From JBJKRW01 sp046704445 (GTDB taxonomy: Bacteria > Patescibacteriota > Microgenomatia > UBA1406 > GWC2-37-13), in contig JBJKRW010000088.1 of the NCBI GenBank assembly GCA_046704445.1, forward strand, positions 1 through 5,130: DNA of 5,130 nucleotides, written 5' to 3'. The translations under genes and the position numbers were made by a program. Below the pieces are notes generated by a model. That model searched no databases. It saw nothing but the letters and a program-made list of their open reading frames with translations, and was not told the origin of the DNA. Shown piece by piece: positions 1 through 5,130 of the stretch. Every line of letters begins with the position of its first letter. The first letter of the stretch is position 1.

Positions 1-399
1 GAAAAACCTACGGGGTTACGTATGACGACTTATTACCATCAGGGAAACGAAGGGATGGTCGTCATTCCCGCCGCAGTTCTGGACCTAAGACGTAAAGTTT
101 TTGAAGATTCTGACGGTCGAAAATTTAGGATTCATACCGGAATGCTTTATCCCGCATTAAATCAAGTTCCCTATATTCTGAACGGTTTGGTTACGGTAAC
201 CGATCAAAACAATCGCGTATTAATTCATGACCAGTATGCGCATTATTCGCCTTATGAAGCCGAACGGTTCGGACTGAAAATATTTCCCGAATGGGCAAAA
301 GAATCCATGGAATCTCCAAAAGCCCTGTTTGAATTTCTTCAGCTGGGCATGGGCAACGATGAAAGTTTATCAACGCTTCCCGACAAGTTCAGACCCTGA
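1..399 (+). CDS. C-terminal part of an unrecognised hypothetical protein (5' end outside the window)
   Basis: I do not recognise this protein. The frame is open from base 1 to the TGA at 397-399. The first ATG in the window is at 22, but the seven codons before it are also open and no Shine-Dalgarno sequence precedes that ATG. The true start is therefore probably to the left, and 22 is only a fallback giving 125 residues. From that ATG, the visible part has a hydrophobic stretch near residues 12-20 (MVVIPAAVL), alternating polar and hydrophobic segments that look beta-rich (about 20-75), and an acidic, probably helical tail with a FEFLQLG segment (about 103-109). There is no membrane segment or obvious catalytic motif. 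It is convergent with the minus-strand EamA gene and shares the 440-465 hairpin with it. Coding status is supported by length, coherent amino-acid composition and the terminator-like hairpin just after the stop. Function is unknown. Confidence 0.7.
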   Translation, partial: EKPTGLRMTTYYHQGNEGMVVIPAAVLDLRRKVFEDSDGRKFRIHTGMLYPALNQVPYILNGLVTVTDQNNRVLIHDQYAHYSPYEAERFGLKIFPEWAKESMESPKALFEFLQLGMGNDESLSTLPDKFRP

Positions 400-439
400 T
401 ACATGGTATGTGCACGGACTATCACCTCGCGCCAAAAAT

Positions 440-465
440 AGGACGGACCTTTTTAGGTCCGTCCT
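440..465. terminator. Perfect 11-bp hairpin between convergent genes; likely bidirectional terminator and copy 1 of a dispersed palindromic repeat
   Basis: Arms AGGACGGACCT (440-450) and AGGTCCGTCCT (455-465) pair perfectly around a TTTT loop. On the minus strand the stem is followed by ATTTTTGG, a reasonable intrinsic terminator for the EamA gene. On the plus strand only four T follow, so it is a weaker terminator for the 1-399 gene. The EamA stop codon (complement of 453-455) lies in the stem/loop itself. A near-identical hairpin is at 4874-4899, so this is also a repeat family member rather than a one-off terminator. Confidence 0.8.
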
Positions 466-1370
466 TTTCCGTAATGTTTGACAAGGTGGAAAGGATGCCA
501 ATGAATTCTTCCTTCAGCCAGATATATCCCGCCAAAGACAAATGCAGTCCCCATGAGAAAAAAAAGATTGGGATATTCTCCGAGAAGTGGAGCCGCAATT
601 ACAACTGCGGCCACCGGATCAATATAGGTAAACAGACCTACTTCCTGTGCCAATAGTTTCTGAAGGGCGTAGTAGTACAAATAATAAGCCAATGTAGATG
701 AAAGAAATACGCCGAATATGATTCCAATCCATCCCCGGTAATCAAGCTGGGACAAAGACCATGACTGAAGTTCATGTACCATAAACGGAAAAATCACCAG
801 TGCGGAAAATAAAAATCCGATCGCTGCAGCCTGAATAACGTGAACTTTCTGAAGAACTTTTCTTCCGATCAGCGTATTGAATACACTTCCGAATGTTGCA
901 ATAAGAATAAATAGATTTCCCTGTATTTCCCCAAATTCCATGTGTTTCCCGTTCAAAAAAACAGGAGAAAGAATAATAACCATAACGCCGATAAGCGAAA
1001 GTATCATTCCGGCAAAAACTTTTTTGTGCGGCCGTTCCCGCAACAACAGAAGTGAAAGGAAAAAAATAAACACCGGACCCGAGGAGGCGATGACAGGCGC
1101 GTTAATACTGACTGTCTGACGGACTCCGTAAAAAAAGAATGTCAGAGTAATTGCAATGCCTGAAAATCCTGCGGCGCATGTTTCAACCCATTCGCGGAAA
1201 TTCAATTTCTGCCATTTTCCTATCAAAAACGGAAGAAAAATCAGTCCGGCAAAAAAAGTCCGGATAAAGGCAAGGGTAAAAGGCTGGATATTCTCAAGTG
1301 CAAACTTGAAAATAGGGGATGCGGCTCCCCAGATAATATTTGCAATAATTAATGCGAGTACCGGATTCAT
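453..1370 (-). CDS. EamA/DMT-family inner-membrane transporter, 10 predicted membrane segments
   Basis: This 305-residue protein is a member of the drug/metabolite transporter superfamily (EamA type), about the family's usual length. About ten hydrophobic segments fall into two five-helix halves (roughly residues 1-138 and 150-287). The first half opens with the typical IIWGAASPIFKFAL segment, and the two halves end near the paired signatures RERP (111-114) and PLLGEYP (261-267), the expected internal duplication. Substrate cannot be read from the sequence. EamA proteins export amino acids, metabolites or drugs, and some relatives move nucleotide- or lipid-linked sugars. The ATG at 1368-1370 has no Shine-Dalgarno sequence but follows a TATAAC hexamer by 6 nt. 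The last codons (G-R-T) and the TAA stop are contributed by the 440-465 hairpin. The gene lies 78 bp downstream of the glycosyltransferase on the same strand, so it could be the last gene of that operon or have its own promoter in the AT-rich repeats. Confidence 0.93.
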   Translation of the reverse strand: MNPVLALIIANIIWGAASPIFKFALENIQPFTLAFIRTFFAGLIFLPFLIGKWQKLNFREWVETCAAGFSGIAITLTFFFYGVRQTVSINAPVIASSGPVFIFFLSLLLLRERPHKKVFAGMILSLIGVMVIILSPVFLNGKHMEFGEIQGNLFILIATFGSVFNTLIGRKVLQKVHVIQAAAIGFLFSALVIFPFMVHELQSWSLSQLDYRGWIGIIFGVFLSSTLAYYLYYYALQKLLAQEVGLFTYIDPVAAVVIAAPLLGEYPNLFFLMGTAFVFGGIYLAEGRIHWHPFHLVKHYGKGRT

Positions 1371-1375
1371 GTACG

Positions 1376-1457
1376 AGTTATAAAGTTATAAAGTTTTTAA
1401 AGTTTATAAAGTTAGAACGTGTTTTTTGCTTTACGAACCTTATGAACTTTATGAACT
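1376..1457. repeat. AT-rich cluster of 8-9 bp repeats, direct then inverted
   Basis: Five adjacent units of the form AGTTATAA / AGTTTATAA run from 1376 to 1417 (1376-1383, 1384-1391, 1392-1400, 1401-1409 and a degenerate 1410-1417). After a short spacer containing six T, three units in the opposite orientation follow: TTACGAACC (1431-1439), TTATGAACT (1440-1448) and TTATGAACT (1449-1457). The two sets are imperfectly complementary and could fold into a long AT-rich hairpin in the transcript. The last inverted unit supplies the stop codon and final serine codons of the glycosyltransferase gene, and the leftmost direct unit supplies the -10-like hexamer before the EamA start. Function is unknown; terminator, promoter array and simple replication slippage are all possible. 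Confidence 0.75.
1377..1382 (-). promoter_or_regulatory. -10-like hexamer (TATAAC) 6 nt before the EamA start
   Basis: On the minus strand TATAAC matches the sigma-70 -10 consensus at 5 of 6 positions and is separated from the EamA ATG by 6 nt. This would put transcription initiation at or next to the start codon. No good -35 is seen at 16-18 bp upstream. The hexamer is part of the AT-rich repeat, where similar hexamers recur by chance of composition, so the call is weak. Confidence 0.3.
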
Positions 1458-2339
1458 ATTGTTTTTCTTATGCAAATACACGATCAACTCACCGATAATC
1501 CCCGTCATAATAATCTGCACACCGACAATAATACAAAGAATACCATACAAAAGCAGCGGTCGTCTATAGAGGAGCATGTTGAAAAATATTCTCTCTACCG
1601 CCAGGATACATACTATTAAAGTTCCGGCCAGTAAAAGCAATCCGCCGATCGGACCGAAAAATTGGAGCGGTTTTTCGGAAAATTTAAAAATAAAATAGGC
1701 TGTTAACGTATCGAATACCCCTCCGAATAATTTCGAAGACCCGAATTTGGATACGCCGTATTCGCGCGGATGGTTGGAAACCGGCATTTCAGCAACCTTG
1801 TATCCCTGATAATATACGGCCAAAGGAAAAAATCTGAAATTGTTTCCGTAAAAAATGTATTCAGCCAGGACCTTTCGTCTAAAGACCTTAAAGGGACAGT
1901 TTACATCCGTAAACGGAGACTTTAAAAAACTTTTCAAAAACCTGTTCGCAAAAAAAGAATAGGTTTTTACCAAAACACCATCCTTGCGTTTTACTCGTGC
2001 ACCGTTCACAAAATCGTATCCGTTTTCCAATTTGTGAAGAAGTGTAGGAATATCGTTTGGATCATCCTGTAAGTCCGCATCCATAAAGACTATTGTATCT
2101 CCCTGTGCCGCATCAATCCCGCTCGCAAGAGCTTTTCCTTTTCCGTAGCGTTTTCTGTGAACTACAAATCTGGTGACTCTGTCTTTCTTCAATGATCTGC
2201 ATGAACCGTCCGTTGAACCGTCATCAACAAATATAAGCTCGTACCCGCCCTTGATTCTGCCGCAGACAGACTCAATTTTTTTTTGTAATATCGGCAAAGA
2301 ATCCTTTTCGTTGTAAAACGGAATAATTATGCTTAACAT
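1449..2339 (-). CDS. GT2-family glycosyltransferase, DPM1/GtrB-like (polyprenyl-phosphate sugar synthase)
   Basis: This 296-residue protein has an N-terminal GT-A domain opening with LSIIIPFYNE (2-11). It carries the nucleotide-binding DDGSTD (39-44), the GKGKALASGI helix (66-75), the metal-binding DAD (87-89) followed by LQDDP (90-94), and the family HPREYGVSKFG segment (190-200). Two C-terminal hydrophobic helices (about 226-248 and 261-285) match the GtrB-type membrane anchor. Known relatives transfer mannose or glucose from GDP or UDP to dolichyl or undecaprenyl phosphate at the cytoplasmic membrane face; the sugar here cannot be told. The ATG starts 2 bp after the DUF2079 stop codon with no Shine-Dalgarno sequence, implying translation from a shared operon mRNA. 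The TAA stop falls inside the AT-rich repeat cluster. I infer that it makes the lipid-linked donor used by the upstream DUF2079 protein. Confidence 0.93.
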   Translation of the reverse strand: MLSIIIPFYNEKDSLPILQKKIESVCGRIKGGYELIFVDDGSTDGSCRSLKKDRVTRFVVHRKRYGKGKALASGIDAAQGDTIVFMDADLQDDPNDIPTLLHKLENGYDFVNGARVKRKDGVLVKTYSFFANRFLKSFLKSPFTDVNCPFKVFRRKVLAEYIFYGNNFRFFPLAVYYQGYKVAEMPVSNHPREYGVSKFGSSKLFGGVFDTLTAYFIFKFSEKPLQFFGPIGGLLLLAGTLIVCILAVERIFFNMLLYRRPLLLYGILCIIVGVQIIMTGIIGELIVYLHKKNNSS

Positions 2340-2341
2340 AT

Positions 2342-3892
2342 TTAGGTCTTGCCGGCGGTGTTAGCGGAATCCGCGTTTTTTTTAAATACTTGTAATGTTT
2401 TGCTGTTATAGATCAGACTAAAATTTTTGTCTTTCAAAAGTTTTTTATAAATCGGAATTAACGTATTCTTCTCCGGATAATTATATATTTCCGTCGGCCG
2501 GATAACAACATAATCTGCCAACTCGTATCTTTTGTCAAACACATAAAGATACCTCCGTGAGCTGAAATGCGGAGCAACCTGGCCGGTTGCCGATATTTTT
2601 ATATTGTCTTCGTAAAGCGTTTTCGCCCAGATTGCCACTTCTTTTGCGGCTGCCTGCGGATATTTGAACGGATGAATATACTGTTCTTTTGCCAAGGGCA
2701 ACGGTCCGACCGTATATGCAAACAGCAACGAGCTGCACAATAGTGTAATCCCCAGAACCCTGACATTGGATAAAAACCCGAAAGGGCGACGGGCAATTTG
2801 TAAAGAATAGAGATAATACATACCGAAAATTGCCGAGATAAAGACAAACGGTTGAATAACTGATGTGTAATGATAAATAACGGTTCTCAGATTGTAATTG
2901 TTCGAAAGAAGATTGATCGCAAACTCGGGAACAGCGATAAATAATACCAACGGTGAAAGCAGGGATAATAAGAAAAGAGGACCAAGAAGATTCAATACAT
3001 AAGCGAACGTACTGGGTTGAAATATATATTTTGCAAGACTATAGGGATGTTTGAAAATTCCTAAAATAATTCCTATGGGGGAATCTCCGAAGTCCCCGTA
3101 GTAATTAAGTGCAAAATGCTTGCCTCCTCTGTAAAAAGGAATGATCAGTTTCATGGAAATTATGAACCAGGAAACGCTTGTCGCGATAATTAACCAAGGA
3201 AATACATACGGCGTTTTTGTCTTTTTTTTCCAAATCCTATAGATGACAAACAACCCGAAGATGAAAGTCGTCAAAGCCACTTCCTCTTTTGACAAAAGCG
3301 CGAGTAAAAACATAAGAAAACTCAGGCGGTTTTTTCCGGTGAGCCAAAAATAAAACATACACAATAACAAAGTCGTGGCGAGCGTTACCGCATGGAAATC
3401 AAAAAGGTTGGCTCGTTCCATTGCGGGGTAGAGAAGATAGGCAATGCCAAACATTAGTCCGAGAAAACCCGAAAGCTCTGATTTCGAAAATACGAATTCG
3501 GCAATTTTGAATATCACAAAAGCGCCGAGCCCCAACACGATGGACTGAATTACCAATAAAGTTTCCGGGCCACTGTGGATAAAATAGAATGGCGCCAAAA
3601 ACGCAAGCAACATATCATTGTGGATAGCCATACGTTTCACCTGGTTGGGACCTTCGGGATTTGTTTGCTCCAAAACTCTCGACAAATCGCGGTCTTTTAA
3701 ACCTACGTAAGTGTTATAGACTGTCTGATTCATAATTCCCAGATCATAATACGAAGCATACAAAGTGTTATAGCGTAAAATTGATACGTAAGAAAAATAA
3801 AGTATGTAAATTCCTATACATAGAGACAACACCATCCCGTACTTGTGTTGCCAAAATCTTTTCCGCATAATTGCCGTATTATACTTGCTCAA
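2342..3892 (-). CDS. DUF2079 multi-pass membrane protein, GT-C-like
   Basis: This 516-residue protein has about ten or eleven hydrophobic segments between residues 19 and 397 and a soluble C-terminal tail (about 400-516). It shows the DUF2079 pattern: YYDLGIMNQ (48-56) with an acidic residue in the first outer loop, a conserved His in MAIHNDM (88-94), PETLLVIQS (109-117), LFDFHAV (163-169), SKEEVAL (201-207), YHYT (340-343) and a PHFSSR segment (441-446) in the tail. The family is biochemically uncharacterised but resembles GT-C enzymes, which transfer sugars from polyprenyl-phosphate donors outside the membrane. The start is uncertain. The full frame begins with TTG at 3890-3892, 2 bp after the recombinase stop; an ATG eight codons in (3866-3868) would give 508 residues. 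Neither has a Shine-Dalgarno sequence. The TAA stop lies 2 bp before the GT2 start, supporting a shared operon and pathway. Confidence 0.9.
   Translation of the reverse strand: MSKYNTAIMRKRFWQHKYGMVLSLCIGIYILYFSYVSILRYNTLYASYYDLGIMNQTVYNTYVGLKDRDLSRVLEQTNPEGPNQVKRMAIHNDMLLAFLAPFYFIHSGPETLLVIQSIVLGLGAFVIFKIAEFVFSKSELSGFLGLMFGIAYLLYPAMERANLFDFHAVTLATTLLLCMFYFWLTGKNRLSFLMFLLALLSKEEVALTTFIFGLFVIYRIWKKKTKTPYVFPWLIIATSVSWFIISMKLIIPFYRGGKHFALNYYGDFGDSPIGIILGIFKHPYSLAKYIFQPSTFAYVLNLLGPLFLLSLLSPLVLFIAVPEFAINLLSNNYNLRTVIYHYTSVIQPFVFISAIFGMYYLYSLQIARRPFGFLSNVRVLGITLLCSSLLFAYTVGPLPLAKEQYIHPFKYPQAAAKEVAIWAKTLYEDNIKISATGQVAPHFSSRRYLYVFDKRYELADYVVIRPTEIYNYPEKNTLIPIYKKLLKDKNFSLIYNSKTLQVFKKNADSANTAGKT
3878..3883 (-). 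promoter_or_regulatory. Possible internal -10 element (TATAAT) before the DUF2079 ATG
   Basis: A perfect minus-strand TATAAT sits 9 nt upstream of the alternative ATG at 3868, inside the first codons of the longer TTG-initiated frame. The expected transcription start (about 3871) would be a few bases before that ATG. No recognisable -35 lies 16-18 bp upstream, so this is either an extended or weak promoter or chance. Confidence 0.25.
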
Positions 3893-3894
3893 AA

Positions 3895-4833
3895 CTATTT
3901 ATTGCCTGAATGATACTTTTCGTGTATTTCGCGGAGCCTGGAATCAGTGACATGCGTATAGACTTGCGTGGTTGCGATATTTTTGTGACCAAGCATTTCC
4001 TGGACGCTCCTCAGATCGGCGCCGTGAGTAAGAAGATCCGTAGCAAACCCGTGACGAAGACTGTGCGGAGTATAGTGCTCCAACAAACCTGCCTTTTTCC
4101 GGTATTTGTCCACCATGCGTTCGATGGAACGGGCAGTCAATCTTGATTTTTCGTCTGTCAGCCCTTCTTTCGCTTTCGGACCGGAATATCTGAGGAACAT
4201 CGGACGGTATGGATCCGATCGTTTATCAAGATATCGTGTAAGCCAGTCTTTTGCCCTCTTTGTCAAAAAAACCACCCTGCGTTTGCCACCCTTTCCCATG
4301 ACACTGAATTCGCCCGATTCTATGTTGACTTCTTCCTTATTCAGGGAGACCAGTTCGGAAACCCGGAGACCCGTCGAAAACAGCACTTCCAAAATTGCGC
4401 GGTCACGCAGACCGCGAACATCCTTTACCTCGACCGTCTTGAAAAGTTTATCCAGATCTTCGTTGGATAAGAATTTTATACTTCTGTCCCTGGCTTTTCC
4501 AAGCTCAATCATTTCCGGCGAAAGCGTTTTTATTTTTTGCTTGACCAGATAGCGGAAAAATGAACGAAGCGCAACCAGAAAATAATTTTGGGTCTGACGC
4601 TTGAGATTTCCCTTATGCGGATTTCTATATTCATGCGAAATATACAACCTGAAGTTTCTGATCGTCTCATCCGTTATTTTCTCTACTTCAAAATCTTTAG
4701 CCTGATTATTTTTCAATAACCATTCCTGGAAAAACTGCAGATAATATCCGTACATCCGTACGGTTTTTATCGAAAGATTTCTGTCTAATTCGCAGTATTC
4801 AAGAAAACGCAACACCGCCTCTTTTATTGCCAT
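3895..4833 (-). CDS. xer: Xer-family tyrosine site-specific recombinase (XerC/XerD type)
   Basis: This 312-residue protein is slightly longer than the roughly 300 of XerC/XerD. It has an N-terminal SAM-like core-binding domain (about 1-105) and a C-terminal catalytic domain. All expected catalytic residues are visible: Arg157 in STGLRVSEL (153-161), Lys181 in MGKGGKRR (179-186), His257 and Arg260 in HSLR, His283 in LGHKN (281-285) and the nucleophile Tyr292. The spacing Arg157 to Lys181 is 24 residues, as in XerD. Such enzymes resolve chromosome dimers at dif or act as integrases; sequence alone does not separate XerC, XerD, a lone XerA-like enzyme or a mobile-element integrase, though the compact Xer-like architecture favours housekeeping. 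The ATG at 4831-4833 has no Shine-Dalgarno sequence and follows a promoter-like -10 by 6 nt, so the mRNA may be leaderless. It is the first gene of the minus-strand cluster, 2 bp ahead of the DUF2079 start. Confidence 0.95.
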   Translation of the reverse strand: MAIKEAVLRFLEYCELDRNLSIKTVRMYGYYLQFFQEWLLKNNQAKDFEVEKITDETIRNFRLYISHEYRNPHKGNLKRQTQNYFLVALRSFFRYLVKQKIKTLSPEMIELGKARDRSIKFLSNEDLDKLFKTVEVKDVRGLRDRAILEVLFSTGLRVSELVSLNKEEVNIESGEFSVMGKGGKRRVVFLTKRAKDWLTRYLDKRSDPYRPMFLRYSGPKAKEGLTDEKSRLTARSIERMVDKYRKKAGLLEHYTPHSLRHGFATDLLTHGADLRSVQEMLGHKNIATTQVYTHVTDSRLREIHEKYHSGNK

Positions 4834-4839
4834 GCTTTT

Positions 4840-4868
4840 ATATTAACCGACATCTTCCCCCAATTCAA
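4840..4868 (-). promoter_or_regulatory. Candidate sigma-70-type promoter of the xer-DUF2079-GT2 cluster
   Basis: Reading the minus strand, TTGAAT (4868-4863) and TAATAT (4845-4840) are separated by exactly 17 bp, each matching consensus at 4 of 6 positions. Six nucleotides follow before the recombinase ATG, so the predicted transcription start coincides with the start codon, giving a leaderless message. The hairpin at 4874-4899 ends just upstream of the -35. The match is moderate in an AT-rich region. Confidence 0.45.
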
Positions 4869-4873
4869 CAAAG

Positions 4874-4899
4874 AGGACAGACCTAATAAGGTCTGTCCT
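4874..4899. repeat. Perfect 11-bp hairpin, copy 2 of the dispersed palindromic repeat
   Basis: Arms AGGACAGACCT (4874-4884) and AGGTCTGTCCT (4889-4899) pair perfectly around AATA. It has the same stem length and loop size as 440-465. The arms differ only at the central pair, G-C there and A-T here, a compensated change that keeps the hairpin. Neither flank has a run of more than three T, so intrinsic termination is less likely than at copy 1, though it could attenuate transcripts from the upstream tRNA. A REP-like element is the best description. Confidence 0.8.
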
Positions 4900-5019
4900 A
4901 TGTTTGGATTATTGTGACGCTGAAGAATAAATCACCTGACAGACCCCCCCGCTTTCCTTTATGGCTTCTTCTGAAAACAGGAATGAAGTCAATCCCGCTT
5001 TTAAGGAGAATTTCGTTTG
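4900..5019. other. Intergenic region between the hairpin repeat and tRNA-Leu, no convincing gene
   Basis: This stretch contains a run of seven C (4944-4950), an 8-base match to the hairpin arm (GACAGACC, 4938-4945) and short overlapping frames on both strands of 25-27 codons without Shine-Dalgarno sequences. No T-rich terminator stands out directly after the tRNA. I see no RNA gene or regulatory element I can support. Confidence 0.5.
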
Positions 5020-5102
5020 TGCCAGAGGAGAGACTTGAACTCTCACGCCTTTTCAGGCACAGGATCCTAAATCCTGCGTGTATGCCGTTTCACCACTCTG
5101 GC
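5020..5102 (-). tRNA. trnL(uag): tRNA-Leu, anticodon UAG (decodes CUA and probably other CUN codons)
   Basis: The minus strand folds into a complete 83-nt class II cloverleaf. The acceptor stem GCCAGAG/CTCTGGC is 7 perfect pairs, and the D stem is GTG/CAC with a GG-containing loop. The anticodon stem is CAGGA/TCCTG around the loop TTTAGGA, placing TAG at 5069-5067. A long variable arm of 15 nt has GCCT/AGGC pairing, and the T stem GAGAG/CTCTC encloses TTCAAGT. The discriminator is A, as expected for leucine. The next bases are CAA, so CCA is not encoded and must be added by tRNA nucleotidyltransferase. The 3' end points towards the recombinase gene 186 bp away. The 28 bp upstream to the window edge are AT-rich and may hold part of a promoter, but I cannot place it. 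Confidence 0.96.
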
Positions 5103-5130
5103 AAAATATACGATCTAATTTTTATTATTT

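Noticed and set aside
397..441. Alternative genetic code with TGA read as glycine, extending the first gene to a TAG at 439-441
   Set aside because: The four other genes are full length with many glycines and no in-frame TGA, so a TGA-glycine code is not supported.
408..656. Plus-strand 82-codon frame after the first gene
   Set aside because: It runs through the hairpin and the reverse of the EamA coding end; the minus-strand gene explains this sequence better.
877..1383. Plus-strand frames of 75-80 codons opposite the EamA gene
   Set aside because: They lie within a clear transporter gene and have composition typical of antisense frames.
1376..1457. CRISPR array
   Set aside because: Units are 8-9 bp, adjacent, degenerate and low-complexity, with no spacers and no cas genes nearby.
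3910..4552. Plus-strand frames of 78 and 148 codons opposite the recombinase
   Set aside because: They are antisense shadows of a complete recombinase with all catalytic residues, and their translations show no family features.
4909..4992. Minus-strand frame of 27 codons with a TTG start between the tRNA and the hairpin
   Set aside because: It has no Shine-Dalgarno sequence, uses a weak start codon, contains a run of seven G and resembles no known protein. The frame also continues open into the tRNA, as expected for non-coding sequence.
4961..5038. Plus-strand ATG frame of 25 codons
   Set aside because: It has no ribosome binding site, ends inside the tRNA gene and overlaps another short frame on the opposite strand.
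5010..5045. Attachment-site duplication of the tRNA 3' end
   Set aside because: I found no second copy of the tRNA 3' end elsewhere in the window.

Overview
This 5.1 kb window is a compact, A+T-leaning bacterial chromosome fragment. It uses the standard genetic code: four full-length, domain-complete reading frames end in TAA or TAG, and none needs TGA to be read as an amino acid. No start codon has a convincing Shine-Dalgarno sequence, intergenic gaps are tiny, the tRNA lacks an encoded CCA, and a short perfect-hairpin repeat occurs twice. Together with a DUF2079 protein and a single Xer-type recombinase, this fits an environmental lineage with a small genome, such as a Patescibacteria/CPR (Microgenomates-like) bacterium. 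That assignment is inference and cannot be proved from this window.

Layout. Bases 1-399 (+) hold the C-terminal part of an unrecognised protein whose frame is open to the left edge. It converges on a minus-strand EamA/DMT-family transporter (453-1370), and the two genes share a bidirectional hairpin (440-465) that contains the transporter's stop codon. Bases 1376-1457 are a cluster of 8-9 bp AT-rich repeats in direct and inverted orientation. Next, all on the minus strand, comes a tight cluster transcribed from right to left: a Xer-family tyrosine recombinase (3895-4833), a DUF2079 multi-membrane protein (2342-3892) and a GT2 DPM1/GtrB-like glycosyltransferase (1449-2339). Both junctions are only 2 bp. 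A promoter-like sequence (4840-4868) places the recombinase ATG about where transcription should start. Upstream lies a second copy of the hairpin repeat (4874-4899), a short region with no convincing gene, and a minus-strand tRNA-Leu(UAG) (5020-5102).

How the genes may work together. The GT2 enzyme probably loads a sugar onto a polyprenyl phosphate. The DUF2079 protein, resembling GT-C membrane glycosyltransferases, is a plausible user of that lipid-linked sugar outside the membrane. The DMT transporter downstream could belong to the same envelope pathway or be unrelated. Why a Xer recombinase heads this cluster is unclear.

The most notable observations are the two hairpin copies, which differ only by a compensated G-C to A-T pair in the stem plus the loop; the AT-rich repeat cluster overlapping a stop codon and a promoter-like element; and the recurring pattern of a -10-like hexamer exactly 6 nt before an ATG without a Shine-Dalgarno sequence, suggesting leaderless mRNAs. 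I see no clear evidence of a defence system, CRISPR array or insertion sequence.
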